NCBI GenBank assembly: GCA_905182995.1
Contig: CAJJDP010000102.1
Location: 190,183-254,182, forward strand
DNA from: Paramecium octaurelia
Lineage: Eukaryota; Ciliophora; Oligohymenophorea; Peniculida; Parameciidae
Reading direction: 5' to 3'
DNA length: 64,000 bases
Numbering within the stretch: position 1 is the stretch's first letter; each line of letters starts with the position of its first letter. Shown one piece after another: positions 1 to 12,225 of the stretch. The notes below the pieces were generated by a model, which worked only from the letters and a program-made list of their open reading frames with translations, had not been told where the DNA came from and did no database searches. The position numbers and the translations under genes were made by a program.

Positions 1-101
1 ACCAAAGTAAAACTTGAGGATGCAATTTTATAATTTTATTTATAAATATTGATTATATTGAAATGAATTTTAAACATGATAATATGTTGTTTATCAATAT
101 C
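1..101. other. Intergenic, 3' of otubain gene
   Basis: Short AT-rich stretch at the window edge, downstream of the minus-strand otubain gene. I see no open frame or structure in it. Confidence 0.5.
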
Positions 102-972
102 TCATTTGGGATATAGAATATCATAATGTCCAGGTCTATATAATAAATTGATAAATATAGAATTTGGATTAGCATCTTCTGGAATTTAGAATATAGTAGC
201 ATCAACTGTGGCAACATTGCCATCCAGATAGAAAATCCTGATAGGAATTTGCAAGTAGTTTTGCAATGCTATGATTTGCATCTTTATTAGATATTTTTTA
301 TTACTTAATCTGCTTCTCGATCAATTGGATCAACTTCTTATTAACAAAACAATTCAACTGTTCCAGTTTCTATGTATCCTTCAAATAAAAATGAATTAGC
401 TTTGATATATCCAGAGGTCAGCATTCTCATGTACATTATAAGATAATCAGATGTGACTTTATTGCAGAATGCATCTACGATCCCCTAAACAGTAATGTTG
501 TTTGGACATAATTTTATTTATTTCATAATTTCCTACATAGTATAGCAGACTTACATCATAAAAGTCGTCAATAACAATTTATTCATACCCAACAGCTGTT
601 AAGTCCGCCTTTGAATTAGCAATTGTGGTGCTAAACTTATTTAATAGTTGCTAATCTTTAGTTTAGATTATTTATTCAAATATTCTAAACAGAACTGCTC
701 TATAGAAGCAGCTACCATCTCTTCTCACTCTCCTGAAAAATGGATAGGATTCACGGATTTTCTAGAAATTCATCATAATCACTTACTTAAATTTTTTGAT
801 GAAACCCTTAATTTTCTAAATATTCTGATTCTAATATTTGCAATTCTATTGGTTAAGTAATAATGAATGGATCTTAAGCTTCTATTTCATTTTTAATTTT
901 ATCCAATTACTTAATATGTTACTCATATAATTCTTGATCGTAAGCATATTGATTAGAAGATTATTAACTCAT
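102..972 (-). CDS. Otubain-type deubiquitinase (peptidase C65)
   Basis: Predicted cysteine protease that removes ubiquitin from proteins in the cytosol. After an N-terminal Q/E-rich stretch it has YPFFRRVRRDGSCFYRAV, the otubain Asp-Gly-x-Cys active-site block. Later come READQ-MQIIAL and, near the end, RPGHYDILYPK, which carries the catalytic His (GHYDILY). This matches the OTUB1 order of Cys box, central helices and C-terminal His box, and the length of about 265 residues is normal for the family. Three short introns are needed: one before KIRESYP, one at about 541-562, and one of 23 nt ending AAAG before MQIIAL. Start is ATG at 970-972, stop TGA at 102-104. The start codon overlaps the stop of a tiny upstream ORF. 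Confidence 0.9.
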
Positions 973-1199
973 TATTATTTTTTATTTATTTTTTTTGGTA
1001 TAAATTATTATTCAAATCCATTTTCTACCTCTCTGTTTAATTTTATAAGTTTCCTTTGAACTTTGCACTATCGATGAGTATTTACTATTTGTACGATTCT
1101 CTCATGCTTTTCTGAAGACAGAATATTCTCAGGAATCTACTGATTTACTTAATTTGATTATTGCCTTTAAATATTGTTTTATCCAACGCAACTTCCCAT
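969..1199 (-). CDS. Small acyl-anchor-like protein, 76 aa, unknown
   Basis: Uninterrupted ORF starting MGSCVGQNN and ending in a K/Q-rich tail. Gly2 with Cys4 is a typical signal for N-myristoylation plus palmitoylation, so a membrane-anchored peptide is possible (inference). The middle (ENILSSEKHERIVQIVNTHR) is charged and probably helical. Its TGA (969-971) overlaps the ATG of the otubain gene (970-972) as ATGA. I find no intron that would fuse the two. It could be a real small gene or a 5' leader ORF of the otubain transcript. Confidence 0.45.
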
Positions 1200-1384
1200 T
1201 ATTTATAATATTAATGGGCTAACAAAAAATTATAAATTTTAACACATTATAATAAATCAACTCTATACCCAAATCACAAACTCTAAATTATTCTATGGTT
1301 TGTATTTTATATTATTTCATTCCAATTATCAATTACCAATTTTCTTAATACAAGTCAGATATTAGAAATTTATTTATAAATAAA
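1200..1384. other. Divergent intergenic region
   Basis: 185 bp between the divergent starts of the MGSC mini-gene and the coiled-coil gene. AT-rich; it must hold both promoters if both are transcribed. I see no distinctive motif. Confidence 0.4.
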
Positions 1385-2864
1385 ATGTTGTTATTGACAG
1401 ATGATCCATTAACATTAAGCTAATCAAAAATTGAATAGTTTGAACTCAAACTAACATTTGATGTTTAATTTTTATTGGAGGTTGATATCAATTTTAACTC
1501 TCCCAAAATTTAGATAGCTATGTAGAATCTCAACTTGAAAGAGCAAGACTTAGTATAAAAAAAAATATCCCAATTCTTTATTGTGGATGAAGATTATTCG
1601 GTAACTGAACAAAGGTATCTGATTCATTTGCATCAAATTGCTTAAAGAAGAAAATTATTGGTAAAGGAAAGGAATAAAATTAAAAAAGACGAAGCCGAGA
1701 CCTTGAAATATGATTAATTGGCAAATACCAGATATTATTCTTAAACTGAGAGTTTCAACTATTTAAATATTGAAAATGCCATTTCTATGCTAGATAAAAG
1801 AATTGAATTATAACAAATTAAAAAAGATAAAACTCAATTAATCCTCAAAAATAAAATCAGGGAGTAAATTGAAGAGGAATTGAAAATTTTGAATGAGAAT
1901 AAAATCTTGGAATAAGAGAACTTACGCGTAAAAAAACTAAAAAAGCAAAGTCTTAAAGCCATCAGTGATAGAGCGCATTCTTTTAACTAGAAAACTCAAT
2001 AAATTGCAAAAAGGCATTAAGAATCAATTCAATATGAATAGGAAAAGGCATATGAAAGATAAAAAGAAATTCTTTCTAAAGAAAAACTTGAGTAAAAATT
2101 CTATTATTTTTAGATCAGATGACTCAGAAAGAGGATTATACCAAAATTAAATAAAATAAAAAGAAAAAGAGCTAAAAGATTTGCTTAAATAAAAATAAGT
2201 AAACGATAGAATTAAATAAATCAAATAATAAGAAATTGAATAATGTAATTAATTATACGCAAAGATTTAAACTAAATTAAATAAATCTCAAATTAATAGA
2301 CTAAGTTTATTAGATAACAATAGAACTTCTATTTTTTAAAATACCTAATCTCATCAAAAAGCTGAAGAGTCGCAAAAATTTTTAGAAAAATATATTCAAA
2401 AGTAAACTAGATATATCAATAATTCAAAAGAATCCTAACGATAATTAACAAAATTAAAAAAACGAAAAAATATCAAGTAACACTTTAATTAAGACAAATA
2501 AACAAATTACACAAAAATAGAGGAAACTTATCCTGAAAAGAAAAGTTCAAAATATTCTCCTCAATTGAATAAAAAAAATAAGTCTCGAAGTTTAGTCAAT
2601 CTTGAAAAAATAAATCTCCAGCAACTAGAAAAAGTTAATAAAGTTCTTGAAAAATAACGATCAAGCAGCATTTTATAATCTTAAATAAGAGAAAGAAAGG
2701 AAATCCTTAGAGAAGCAAGCAAGAGCAATTTTCAATAAAGAAGTCAATTTTAAGAACTTCAGCATGATTTATCGAAAATAAAAAACAATGTTTCCAAAGA
2801 ATTTTTGTTTAAAAAAATTTCTAAATGGGATTGTGTAGATTTAATAAATAAATATTATAAATGA
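1385..2864 (+). CDS. Gln/Lys-rich coiled-coil protein, 485 aa
   Basis: No family recognised. Starts MLLLTDDPLTLSQ with a short beta-like region (FEVDINFNSPKI-type hydrophobics), then almost continuous K/E/Q/N-rich sequence from about residue 80 to the end, typical of long coiled coils in ciliate cytoskeletal or basal-body proteins (inference). A single 22-nt intron, GTAAAA...TTTTTAG at 2092-2113, removes an otherwise in-frame TGA and makes the length divisible by three. The next gene is convergent. Confidence 0.75.
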
Positions 2865-3256
2865 AATATCTATTTAGTTTTCTATTATAATCATATTTTT
2901 TATGTTATTGTCTGAAATGAAATTTAAAAAATGAATATATGCCTTAGTTTGCTTAGAACTTTAATTAAATGATAATCGAATTTATTTTTTAAATAAGATG
3001 CTTTTCAATTAATTTAACCTAATAAAATGAAAAATATATTAATTGTTATTACAAGCCTATGGTTGAAAATAGATTTGAAATTCTTAAAAGAATTAAATTT
3101 AGGAAAATAAAAATCTTTATATTATCAAATAACAAAATATTTTTACCAGATCTAAGGTTAGCAGTAAATAGAAATAATGAATCAATAAGATAATTGGCTA
3201 ATCTAATTAAATAAATTTAATAACTTATAATTATCTTAATTTTATAATAAATATTA
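2865..3256. other. Convergent intergenic region
   Basis: About 390 bp between two converging gene ends. Strongly AT-rich with stops (including TGA) in all frames; I see nothing coding and no clear hairpin. Confidence 0.45.
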
Positions 3257-5059
3257 TCAAAATGATAGGTTGGAATCTCCTGAATTTTTTCTAAATTATT
3301 AAACAGGGGAATCAAGTTGTGCATTTTTTTGATAATCATCATCCATTTCACATACACTCAAACGTAAATTTCCATTTTTATAATTTTCTATTTATTCTTC
3401 TTGATCGCTATTCCATTCCATAGAATTATCTAAGAAATTTATAAAGAATATTACTTAATGATTATTATCTCTAAACATGATTTTTCTATTTATTTAACAT
3501 CAAAGCTTCTCCTTTCTATTCAAATAGTTAAGGTTTACAAATATCTTTAATTTACTTCAAATCAGCTACTACAATTTCTAATGCTTTTGAGGCGATAAAA
3601 TGTGATTGTTCTAGTTCGTCAAGCATTTAGTTTAATGATTACTGAGCTTAATCATATTTTTTAAGTTTTGCTAATTCTTTTGCAGCTCCAATAACAGTGC
3701 CAGCCTTTGCTCTCAAATAGTTAACTTCGACAATTTCTTTTGGTTCGAATGGAACTTCTTGTAAAGAAAATTTGATATTTAGTTCCTGTTATTTTGTAAA
3801 ATTAGTTTTAAGTTCTAAAAATTCACCTGCTAAATTGGATCTTAATACTATCTCATTTTATGAATTTATTTTGTCGTTTGATGGTATTTCGATTTCCAAA
3901 GCAAATTCTTTATTCTCACCTTCCAATAAGTAATTCATAATCATTTCATATTTAGATCCTTCGAGTTTATGCCAAAGAAAATCATCCCCATAGAGTTTCT
4001 TGATAGGATAGTTAGGATTTTCTTCAATTACTAATTTAACATTCTTGGCCAAAACTGATAACATTCCACTCATTGCCAAAATAAAATGTTCAGAAGCCTA
4101 ATGATAACAATTTAAAGAATACCTTTGCTATATTTTCAATAAAAGTGAATGTTCCACCTTTTAAATTTGAGATATTATTCATTACTTTTGCATCATGATC
4201 TTGTCCATAACCAAAAGAATTAATGACGAAGGTATCTTAAATTTGGTATTCGTGAATAGCTTATTAGCATCTTTCATCTGCTCCTTTGTTATCATCTTGT
4301 CCATCAGTCAACACAAACATACAAGTAACAGGGTTCTTTTATTTTCTCTCTTTAATCATTCTCAATCCTAATTTAACACCATCTGCAATATTTGTAGAGT
4401 CTCTAATTGTCATGCCAATAATTGCATCTTTGATTTTTTATTTATTTTCAGGTTTATTGAGAGTCCAAGGCAAATTAATACCTGAATATGTGCCAAATGT
4501 TACTAAAGCAATTCTAATAATTTATACAACTGAATACCTATCGTTTGGATTCAATATTTTTTAGATATATCTTAATGAATCTTTGACAAGGCTAATTTTA
4601 TTACCTTCCATTGATCCACTAACGTCGACTACACAAACTAAATCAATATTTGCTTTAGCATGTTTCATTTATGATTTAATTGCTTAAACCTATAATATCA
4701 CTGGTAAAGTTTAGGCGAATTAACTTAAAGTAACTACGTCTTATCTAGGTATCATATTGACATGAATGTTCTCAATAGCTTCTCCTACTTTTGCATCAAT
4801 ATCAATTTGTTAAACTTATTGTTCAACAATAACTTGCTATTCTGCAATTGGGTCTTCCAAATTTTTAGCGATTTCTTCATCAAAAAGTTGGTACTTGTGG
4901 CCTCCAATTTGAGGAATTTATCCTGTTGATTTTAAATGAAGTTATGGAGATTGCTATTGTTAAGTAGCTAAATATAGCTATTAAATAATTACTATTAGAC
5001 TGTTTAGAAACATTGTTTGATGTCTTCGATGATGATTTTGAAGATGATGAGTTTCCCAT
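3257..5059 (-). CDS. von Willebrand factor A domain protein, 575 aa
   Basis: N-terminus MGNSSSSKSSSK fits an N-myristoylation signal. After a Q-rich linker there is a conserved block (VNMIPRQDVVTLSQFAQTLP) and then a vWA domain with the MIDAS motif DVSGSMEGNK, which coordinates a divalent cation for ligand binding. The Ser-rich end of the domain is followed by a beta-rich segment (LGDDFLWHKLEG region) and a C-terminal helical part. This architecture resembles the cytosolic vWA proteins with a C-terminal helical tail seen in plants and ciliates (family resemblance only). Three 25-nt introns close the model: one after codon 23, one at about 4098-4122, and one near the 3' end. Partner unknown. 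Confidence 0.82.
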
Positions 5060-5154
5060 TTTTTATTTATTTATATTCTAAATTACATGGAATTTATATA
5101 GAAATCTTTTCTGATAATTTCTAAAAGTGATGATCACATTTAAATCACAGTACC

Positions 5155-5487
5155 ATGAATTTGCTCTTAGTAATACAGTTTAACAAAATGTCTGTGGATC
5201 AATAGATTTTAAATGATATAATTGAAAAAAATTATATATCTAGAAAGGTATGTTATGTTATATAACTAAATTGGTCATTTCCACTCATGAAAATCCTTGT
5301 TATCAATAAGATTAATAATTCTAATCATGTTTCTTAAGATTACTAAATCTATCGTCTAATTGAATTATAAACAAAATAATAACTTAATAAAAAGAAACAA
5401 AAAGTAAATTTAATTCCTATTGAACATAAAATATAATAATTAAATATCTTAAAAACGTATTATAGAATACGAGTTTTAACTAGTTGA
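5155..5487 (+). CDS. Hypothetical ORF, 110 aa, possibly part of a longer gene
   Basis: Open frame starting MNLLLVIQFNKMSVDQQ and ending at TGA 5485-5487; Lys/Gln/Asn-rich like true genes here. A second open stretch in another frame (about 5506-5777, KPSKSEQQVHEKYQTND) follows at once. I could not find an intron that joins the two cleanly, so this may be two exons of one gene, or a decayed gene. No family recognised. Confidence 0.25.
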
Positions 5488-5888
5488 GCACATCTAAATG
5501 ATTTTAATAAATAATTGAATATAATCTGAATGCAACTCTAAATTTAAAGTAAGTGAATAGGATATTCAATAAACCCTCTAAAAGCGAACAATAAGTTCAT
5601 GAAAAGTATTAAACAAATGACATAATTAAGATAATTTAAATAATTAAGAAAATTTAGAATGTTTACTTCACTCAATATTTAAAATAAAGATTTTAAATTA
5701 ATTAGAACGAAATAATTGAAAGCAAGAAAGCTTATAGAAAATATTTCTATATATATACGATTGCAATTATTAGCTGAATATATTAATAATAGGTAATTTA
5801 TTATATATGTGGTTGATTAATTAATTTATGCATACTGAATAATTATTTTAGAGTATTGTATTATACATTAAATAAATATTTATTAATA

Positions 5889-6712
5889 ATGTTGTAAGAT
5901 TAGATATCTTTGGCAGAATTCGTGCTTTAGGAGGCAAGAGAGAAATGCTTTGAGATTGAAGTCAAGGCATTCAAATAATTTGAGAAGGAGAAAAAGCAAA
6001 TTGTGGAAAAAGAGAAATCTAACATTTAGGAAGAAATTAATACAAAATATAAGAAGAAGGCTTAACAGGAGAGAATCAAACATAGTGCCCTTGTAAATGG
6101 TGCTAGAATGAGATTGATGAATGCCAGAAATCAAGCATTGACAAAGATTTTCTCTGATGTATATTTGCTTATTAATAAAGTCACAATATCAAATTTACAA
6201 AATGATCAGACAGGATGAAAGATTTTATGAGGAATTGTTAAAAAATTTGATGGTTCAAGGATTAATTAAATTATTTGAACATGAAGTTGTAGTGAGGTAA
6301 ATGAATTCGATTATTCTTAAGATGTTTACATAGAGACATTAGACATGTAAGAAATGTAATAGATGATGCTATCTCTGAATTCTAAGATATTTTAAGAAAG
6401 GAATTGAATGGATTAGAATTTGAAGTCAAAATAGACATTGATGAAGATAAATGTCTGGATGAAAGAACACTTATTGACAATTCAATTAAAAGTGTTTAGG
6501 ATTACTCATCACAAGAATCATCATCAGAGGTAAGAAATAAATCAATTTCTTAGGTCATATCGAAAACTGAAAATGATAAAAAATGTTTTGGTGGAATTTT
6601 GATGACCACCAAGGATGGTTTAATTGTTTGTAAGAATACCCTAGATGTTAGAACTGATTAGACATTCCAAGACTCATTGCCAATTATAAGAAGTACGTTG
6701 TTTGGAAAATGA
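5889..6712 (+). CDS. V-type proton ATPase subunit E
   Basis: Peripheral stalk subunit of the V1 sector, holding the catalytic head while the enzyme acidifies vacuoles and other compartments. The N-terminal half is a long helix (FVLQEARERCFEIEVKAFKQ, then EKSNIQEEINTKYKKKAQQ and ARMRLMNARNQ), and the C-terminal half carries the globular part (RNVIDDAISEFQDILR, then GGILMTTKDGLIVCKNTLD and RSTLFGK). Length 250 aa is usual. Three introns: 6159-6180 (22 nt), 6297-6321 (25 nt) and 6530-6553 (24 nt). The next gene follows 43 bp downstream on the same strand. Confidence 0.95.
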
Positions 6713-6755
6713 TGTCATTATTATATTGAAACATTTTATATTAATATTATTATTA

Positions 6756-8670
6756 ATGTAGCAATCTGAATTTGAATCAAAGTTCAATGAAGAAATTCAA
6801 TTCAGAGATCTTAGGTATCTAGAAATTAAAGCTGAAAAGACTTAATAAGAAAAATAGCATTTCAATTTATTTAGAAACATAGAAAACAACCAAATCAAGG
6901 CAGTTTAAGATTTAGAAACGCTTTACGAGAAGAAAATATTAATTGAGAATGAGAAATACCTTCAATTGGAGCAAATTTTAATCGAGGAAAGGTAGAAATT
7001 TCAAACAAACATGAAGGAATTAGAGTATGATTGTTAAAAATAAATTAAAGAGATTAAACAGATTTTTCTATAGGATTTATAATTTCTCTACGATGCTATA
7101 ATTTCAAATAAAAATGAGAGTTAGACAGAGAAAAAACTCAACGATAAAATTGAGTTGGATGGGGAATTAGATAGTGGATTTCTAGACATTTATACTTAAA
7201 AATTATATTAAAGAATCTACGAATTAGAGAAAGAAATCCAATCAAAGGATAAGTAACTAATGATATATAAATCTGATAAATATAATTGCAAAGAAGTTGA
7301 TGTAGTTCAATAACAATTGGAACTAGAAATATTAAAATAGAAGGAGTCTGAAAAATTCATTTAAGAATTATAAAATTAAAATAAAGAATTAATGGAGAAG
7401 ATCAATTTGCATGAACAAGAATTATCTCATTGCAATGATCAAATTAAATAATTTCAAAAGTATATAGGAGGATTACAGAAATCAAAATTGGTACTAAGTT
7501 ATAAAACTTATGAAATGTAAACTGAAATGGAACCTAAGGATAAGAAGATTAGAGAATTGTTAGAAAGTATACCAAAATTAGAAGACGAAATAAATGAATT
7601 GTCAAACAAATTAAAGTAATATGAAGAAAAAGATAAGAAAACTAGTAATCAAATCAAAGTTATGAACGAAGACATTGATAAATTAAAATAAAATTGTAAG
7701 AAATATTAAGACTTATCAAAATAAATAACTATGGATATATATAATTGCTATCATGAGAAGAAAGAAAAAGTAATCTTCTCTATTAAATTTAGGAATGGGT
7801 AGATTTTATTAAGTAAATGTACCAAAAATACCTGAGTAAAAATGATAAGTATGACGTTAGAAATCCAGAAAATGTCACTGAATAAGACAAAAAGGCAGAA
7901 ATATCCATCAAACTATTTACTAAGGATATCACTTCCATGATTCACGAATTTAGAGAATCTGTAATCTATTCCAATTTAATTAGGATTGGCCCCAACAATT
8001 AAAACAATTGTATTAAAAACATTTCACCGGTGAAATCACTAATGAATTATGCAGACAGAATCAATTTTTAGTCAAATCCTCTTAAGAGAATGATAAAAAA
8101 TTTAAGAAATTATTATTGTGGAGAGATTAAGAAATCTATCTAAAAACTCAGGAAAACACACATCTTTTAACTCATTTAAATTAGGTGCTTGAGAGGAAAA
8201 AGAGTTTGGAAGCTAAATTAGCTAAGTAGATATCATAATATGAATCCTTACTTAAGACACAAACTAGAGCCAATTCTTTGAAATAATATGAACAAAAGCG
8301 TAAGAGTCATCAATATGAAGTAATATATTGAGCATATAAGGGAAAGAATAGTGCAATTTTGTAAGATGAATCCAATTGGCAACATTTAAACCAATCAGTT
8401 GATTTGGTAAATGGGTAAATCACAAATAAATTCCCAAAAAAAGGTAAGTTAATAAGGGGTTAAAATTATAACAAATAAAACTTATCTCGGTTTGAATAAC
8501 AACGCCAATCAGATTTAGTCACTTAAATAGAAATCTTGTAAACTAAAAATCAATGCTTAGAGCAATAGATCAAAACTTTAAGGACCAAACTGATTGAAGC
8601 TGGCCTTGATGAAGAAATAACACAAACTAACACCTAAAGACCTTACAGCTAGAAAGTAAAAAGAATGTGA
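6756..8670 (+). CDS. Coiled-coil protein, 615 aa
   Basis: Starts MQQSEFESKFNEEIQ. Heptad-like E/K/Q/L pattern fills residues 1-350 and 430-600, with a less regular part between (RNPENVTEQDKKAEISIKL, then DWPQQLKQLYQKHF). Introns of 23, 23 and 21 nt are needed, the second being GTAATC...TTTAATTAG before DWPQQ; with them the model closes exactly. No family recognised; a structural role at cilia or the cortex is a guess. It lies between V-ATPase subunit E and a convergent phosphatase. Confidence 0.75.
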
Positions 8671-8718
8671 TCAAATGAAATACTTTTAGAAAAAATTAAT
8701 TATTCTAATTTCTTATAG

Positions 8719-10131
8719 TCAATTAATATAACTAGGTTTGTATCTGGTTGTTTCTTCTAATTTTTACTTTTGAAGTGGATTCATCCTTTATGTGTTAATA
8801 AAGAAAGGGTTGTTTTCATCATTAGTTTTTTTGGAATAACTAAATATCATAGATTAAAAGTATACCTCATCCTTGTACTTGGGATATTATTTGTTAAAGG
8901 CACTTTTACCAATTTTTCAATTGAAGAGGATGTTTTGATCCTCAGTTCTTCTTCTTTTAAAGATGAGACTGAAAAAGCTACAATCAGCAGGGTCACATTG
9001 TCTGTACTCTTTCTTTATATGCTCTCCTTAAGCACTGACTCTACTGATGTGGATAATACACTATGTAAATTGTTTCCTGCCTAACAATTTAAGATATCTT
9101 TCCAAACAATATTCAGAACATCAGCAGAACTTAGTTTATCGAAAATACCATCACCTATTGATAAGATTGAATAATTTACTTCCTAAAACAATGAAATCAT
9201 GTTCATTTGTTATTTTGAATTACTTGATTTCAGGTTCAGCAATAACAACTTTTGGATTTCCACCAAACTTCTCAAATTTAGCTTCGATATCTCCAAATGT
9301 CCTTGAAACTGACAACCTACCTGGATTAACTCTAACTGGTCCTAAAATCTGTATACCTTCTTCATTAATTCCATGAGTTTAGTACACAGATCCTCCACCT
9401 TTTACAATTCTTTCCTATTCTAATTCTGGTTTATGATCATGTGATAATGCAACAGCTTTCCTACCAGATGCAGTACTTAACACAGCTCTACTATCTCCAA
9501 CATTTGCCACATAACAAGTATCTCCTATAACTAATACTACAATAGCACAAGATCCACTTCTTTCAGGTACTCCCTTATTATAGGATTCTTAAGCAATTTA
9601 TAAAAAAGATTTTTCTGCTGCTTCAAATCCTTTTTTAATAGCACCAATTGGATTCCAAGGGAAATCTTGTTCTTTAACTACAAATTAATGCAAATTATCT
9701 CTTAGGAAATCAGCACATGCAGCTCCACCATGTCCATCATAGACTCCAAAAAATGAGCATTTAGGCCATTATTCTGTATTTCTACTTTGGGGTTTGAGAA
9801 TATTTAATATAATGGAGACTCTATCTTCATTATAATCTCTAACAATCCCTTAATTCGTGTTTGCAGCATAAGCTTTGATAATTCCGTTTCTTTAACTTGA
9901 GCACTTTGTTGGCTCATAATTAGGCAATAGGCTTTGTCTTAAGAAGGAAGGTTCTTGAAGACTCTTGTATTAAACTTCATTGTGTTTTGAAGTGTATGAT
10001 TGCTTTTTAATAGGGGAATGATCAAATTATTGATGATACGACAGATTCAAATATTCGAAGGGTTTCTTGGTTTGTCTATCCAACTACTAGTAATTAGATA
10101 AAAATGTGTTTAAATCCCTATGTCTGAACAT
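8719..10131 (-). CDS. PP2C-family Ser/Thr protein phosphatase, 453 aa
   Basis: Metal-dependent phosphatase. After about 95 variable residues the PPM motifs appear in order: GIVRDYNEDRVS, SFFGVYDGHGGAACADF (metal-binding Asp-Gly), later GRLSVSRTFGDIEAKFEKFGGNP and GSDGIFDKL, with STDNVTLLIVAF at the domain end. A C-terminal tail of about 60 residues is basic. Introns: 25 nt inside GSDGIFD and 26 nt in the tail (GTATAC...ATTTAG). All metal-ligand aspartates I can check are present, so it should be active. Substrate unknown. Confidence 0.92.
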
Positions 10132-10242
10132 CCTTTTTTATTTAATATTAATTTAATTTGAATTTAAACATACAACGAATATTTTAATAATTGTTTATTT
10201 AACATATATATCCAATAACATTTGAGATAATTAATACAGTCT

Positions 10243-12198
10243 TCATTCCTATTTCTTCCCATTGGTTTTGGCTTTGAACTTACTCTTCAATTTCAACAAT
10301 TCATGCAAAGGCAACTTTTTGGCTTATTCAATTTGCTTCTTAACTGAATTGGCTTACTCTTACTCTTCGATCATAACTATGAATATCAATATGTTTGATT
10401 ACTGCTTTATCTGACTCTAGTTAATTGAGTTTAGGTTTCCTTGATTCTCCCTTCATTCACTTGGGATAATTTCATCTGTATTGATTACATTTTTGCCTTT
10501 TTTACTAAGATAAACAGTTGATTGAACTTCTAGAACACTTTCTCAGATTCATAGTTTTAATAGTTCTCTCCATAGTGATCACATAATTTCTCATATAACT
10601 TTTATAGGTCCAAATATTCATTTTCAATCACTTTGTAATAATCCAACACTTCCTGCTAAAATGTTTGGTAGGTCTCATTAATATTCTAATCATTAATAGT
10701 GAGCATCTTCTCCAAATGTTTGAGACCAATCTTAATCTGATTAATTTCATTATTGAATATTTAAATCAATGAGAATTTAGATGCTTCCCCAATCAAATTC
10801 ATCAATTGATTATTCAACAGTTAATCTTCAAATTCTTCAAATTTAAATATTGGTATGTTTTCCTATTCAGCTACGGTAATGGTGTAAATTATCAACGATG
10901 TTTCTCGGTCGTTTCCTTTTATCAAATTGAATTTTTCAATTGATTCTAATTTAAATCCTTTTATTACTTATATATAATTAATGATATCAAATACTTCCTT
11001 TTGGAGTGCTAATATTTAAATAGTTTCCAACAGCTAAACAACATAATAGGAACTTCTCCAAATATTTACATTATAATAATTATTAACATGTATTCTTAAC
11101 CAATTACAATTTACTATCAATTGATTTCTTAATCTCAATGAAACTCATTTTGAAATTAATGGAACATAGTCTTTCTTCAAAAAATGGCATATCATATAAT
11201 TCAACTAAGAATTTCTCTGGAATGTTCAGCTTTATTTGTTGACTATCTTTTGAGGATTTGACTTTTTCCAATTATTCTATTTCTTTTCCTTGAGGCAAAC
11301 ACTTCATCAGAGCTTCAATCTTCTCTCCATCCAAAAACTTAAGATCTATATTGCTTACAGCTTATATTACTAATTGACTAGTAAGTCTGTATTTGGCTAT
11401 TACCAATTCTACGCTTCTCTAATCTTAATGATAAATTCATACCGATCTCTCTTAATTCAAAATTTGAATGTGTTAATTTAGGGTTGGTATTGATACTTAA
11501 GCTGGGATTTATTGTTGTTATGGAGCATTTACTTATTGATAAAACAATTCTTCTAACTATTCGAAATCCACTTTAATCGTTAAATCATCAGCATCATTCC
11601 AAAAACTCTATTCTATTTTTTACATTAAAACAGCCTCCCAATGTAATTATTTCAATTATCTTTTTGGTATTTTACGCTATTATTCTTATTTTAAATTGGC
11701 TAGTTTTTGTGGTAATGGTAAAGGTGGAGGAGGAGGAGGCTTGGTATCAATGATAGATAATCTTTTGATTTATTATATTCTGATTTCTTTTTCTTCTGAG
11801 GTTGGTCCACTCAATTGTTTGGCCATTTCAGCGAGAAGTTAATTATTGGCAGCCGTCAAATTTTTATTTATGAAGGTTAATTTTTCAAGTTCTTAGTTCT
11901 TATCTTGAATTGATTTTTCGAATTTGGTCACTTGATTTCGCTGATTATATTTGGTATATTTACTAAGGATTGATTCTCAAGATTTAAATTATTTAGCAAT
12001 TTCTGTTTGACTTTGTCGATCGATTACTTTCGATCCATCAATTATTTTTAGACTTGTAACATATGTTACTATTAAACAATTACACTTTACGCCTTTTTCA
12101 ATTCTGCCTTCAATGCAATAAGTTCTCATGTAAATTAACAATAGAATACTTGATTATAATCCAACTGCATTATCACAAGAATTATTACGAGATGACAT
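10243..12198 (-). CDS. Formin (FH1-FH2), short type, 635 aa
   Basis: Actin nucleator and elongator. N-terminal about 130 residues form a coiled coil (KQSIDKVKQKLLNNLNLENQ), followed by a minimal FH1 with one run PPPPPLPLPQ (about 11706-11750) for profilin binding, then FH2 opening with QLHWEAVLMQKIEQSFWND, the Leu-His-Trp start typical of FH2. The C-terminus is basic (KLKSKFKAKTNGKK). I see no GTPase-binding/DID region and only one polyproline run, so it is a stripped-down formin. Introns of 25 nt (GTATTC...ACATGAG) and 23 nt (GTAAAT...ATCAG) lie in the coiled-coil part. Regulation by autoinhibition looks unlikely without a DID. Confidence 0.88.
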
Positions 12199-12225
12199 AA
12201 AATTTAATATTTTATATATTTAATT

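Noticed and set aside
3257-5059. vWA protein as an integrin or copine
   Set aside because: No signal peptide or C2 domain; the N-terminus is a myristoylation-type cytosolic start.
8770-9376. Long plus-strand open frames opposite the PP2C gene
   Set aside because: Antisense shadows of a well-supported phosphatase; no family resemblance.
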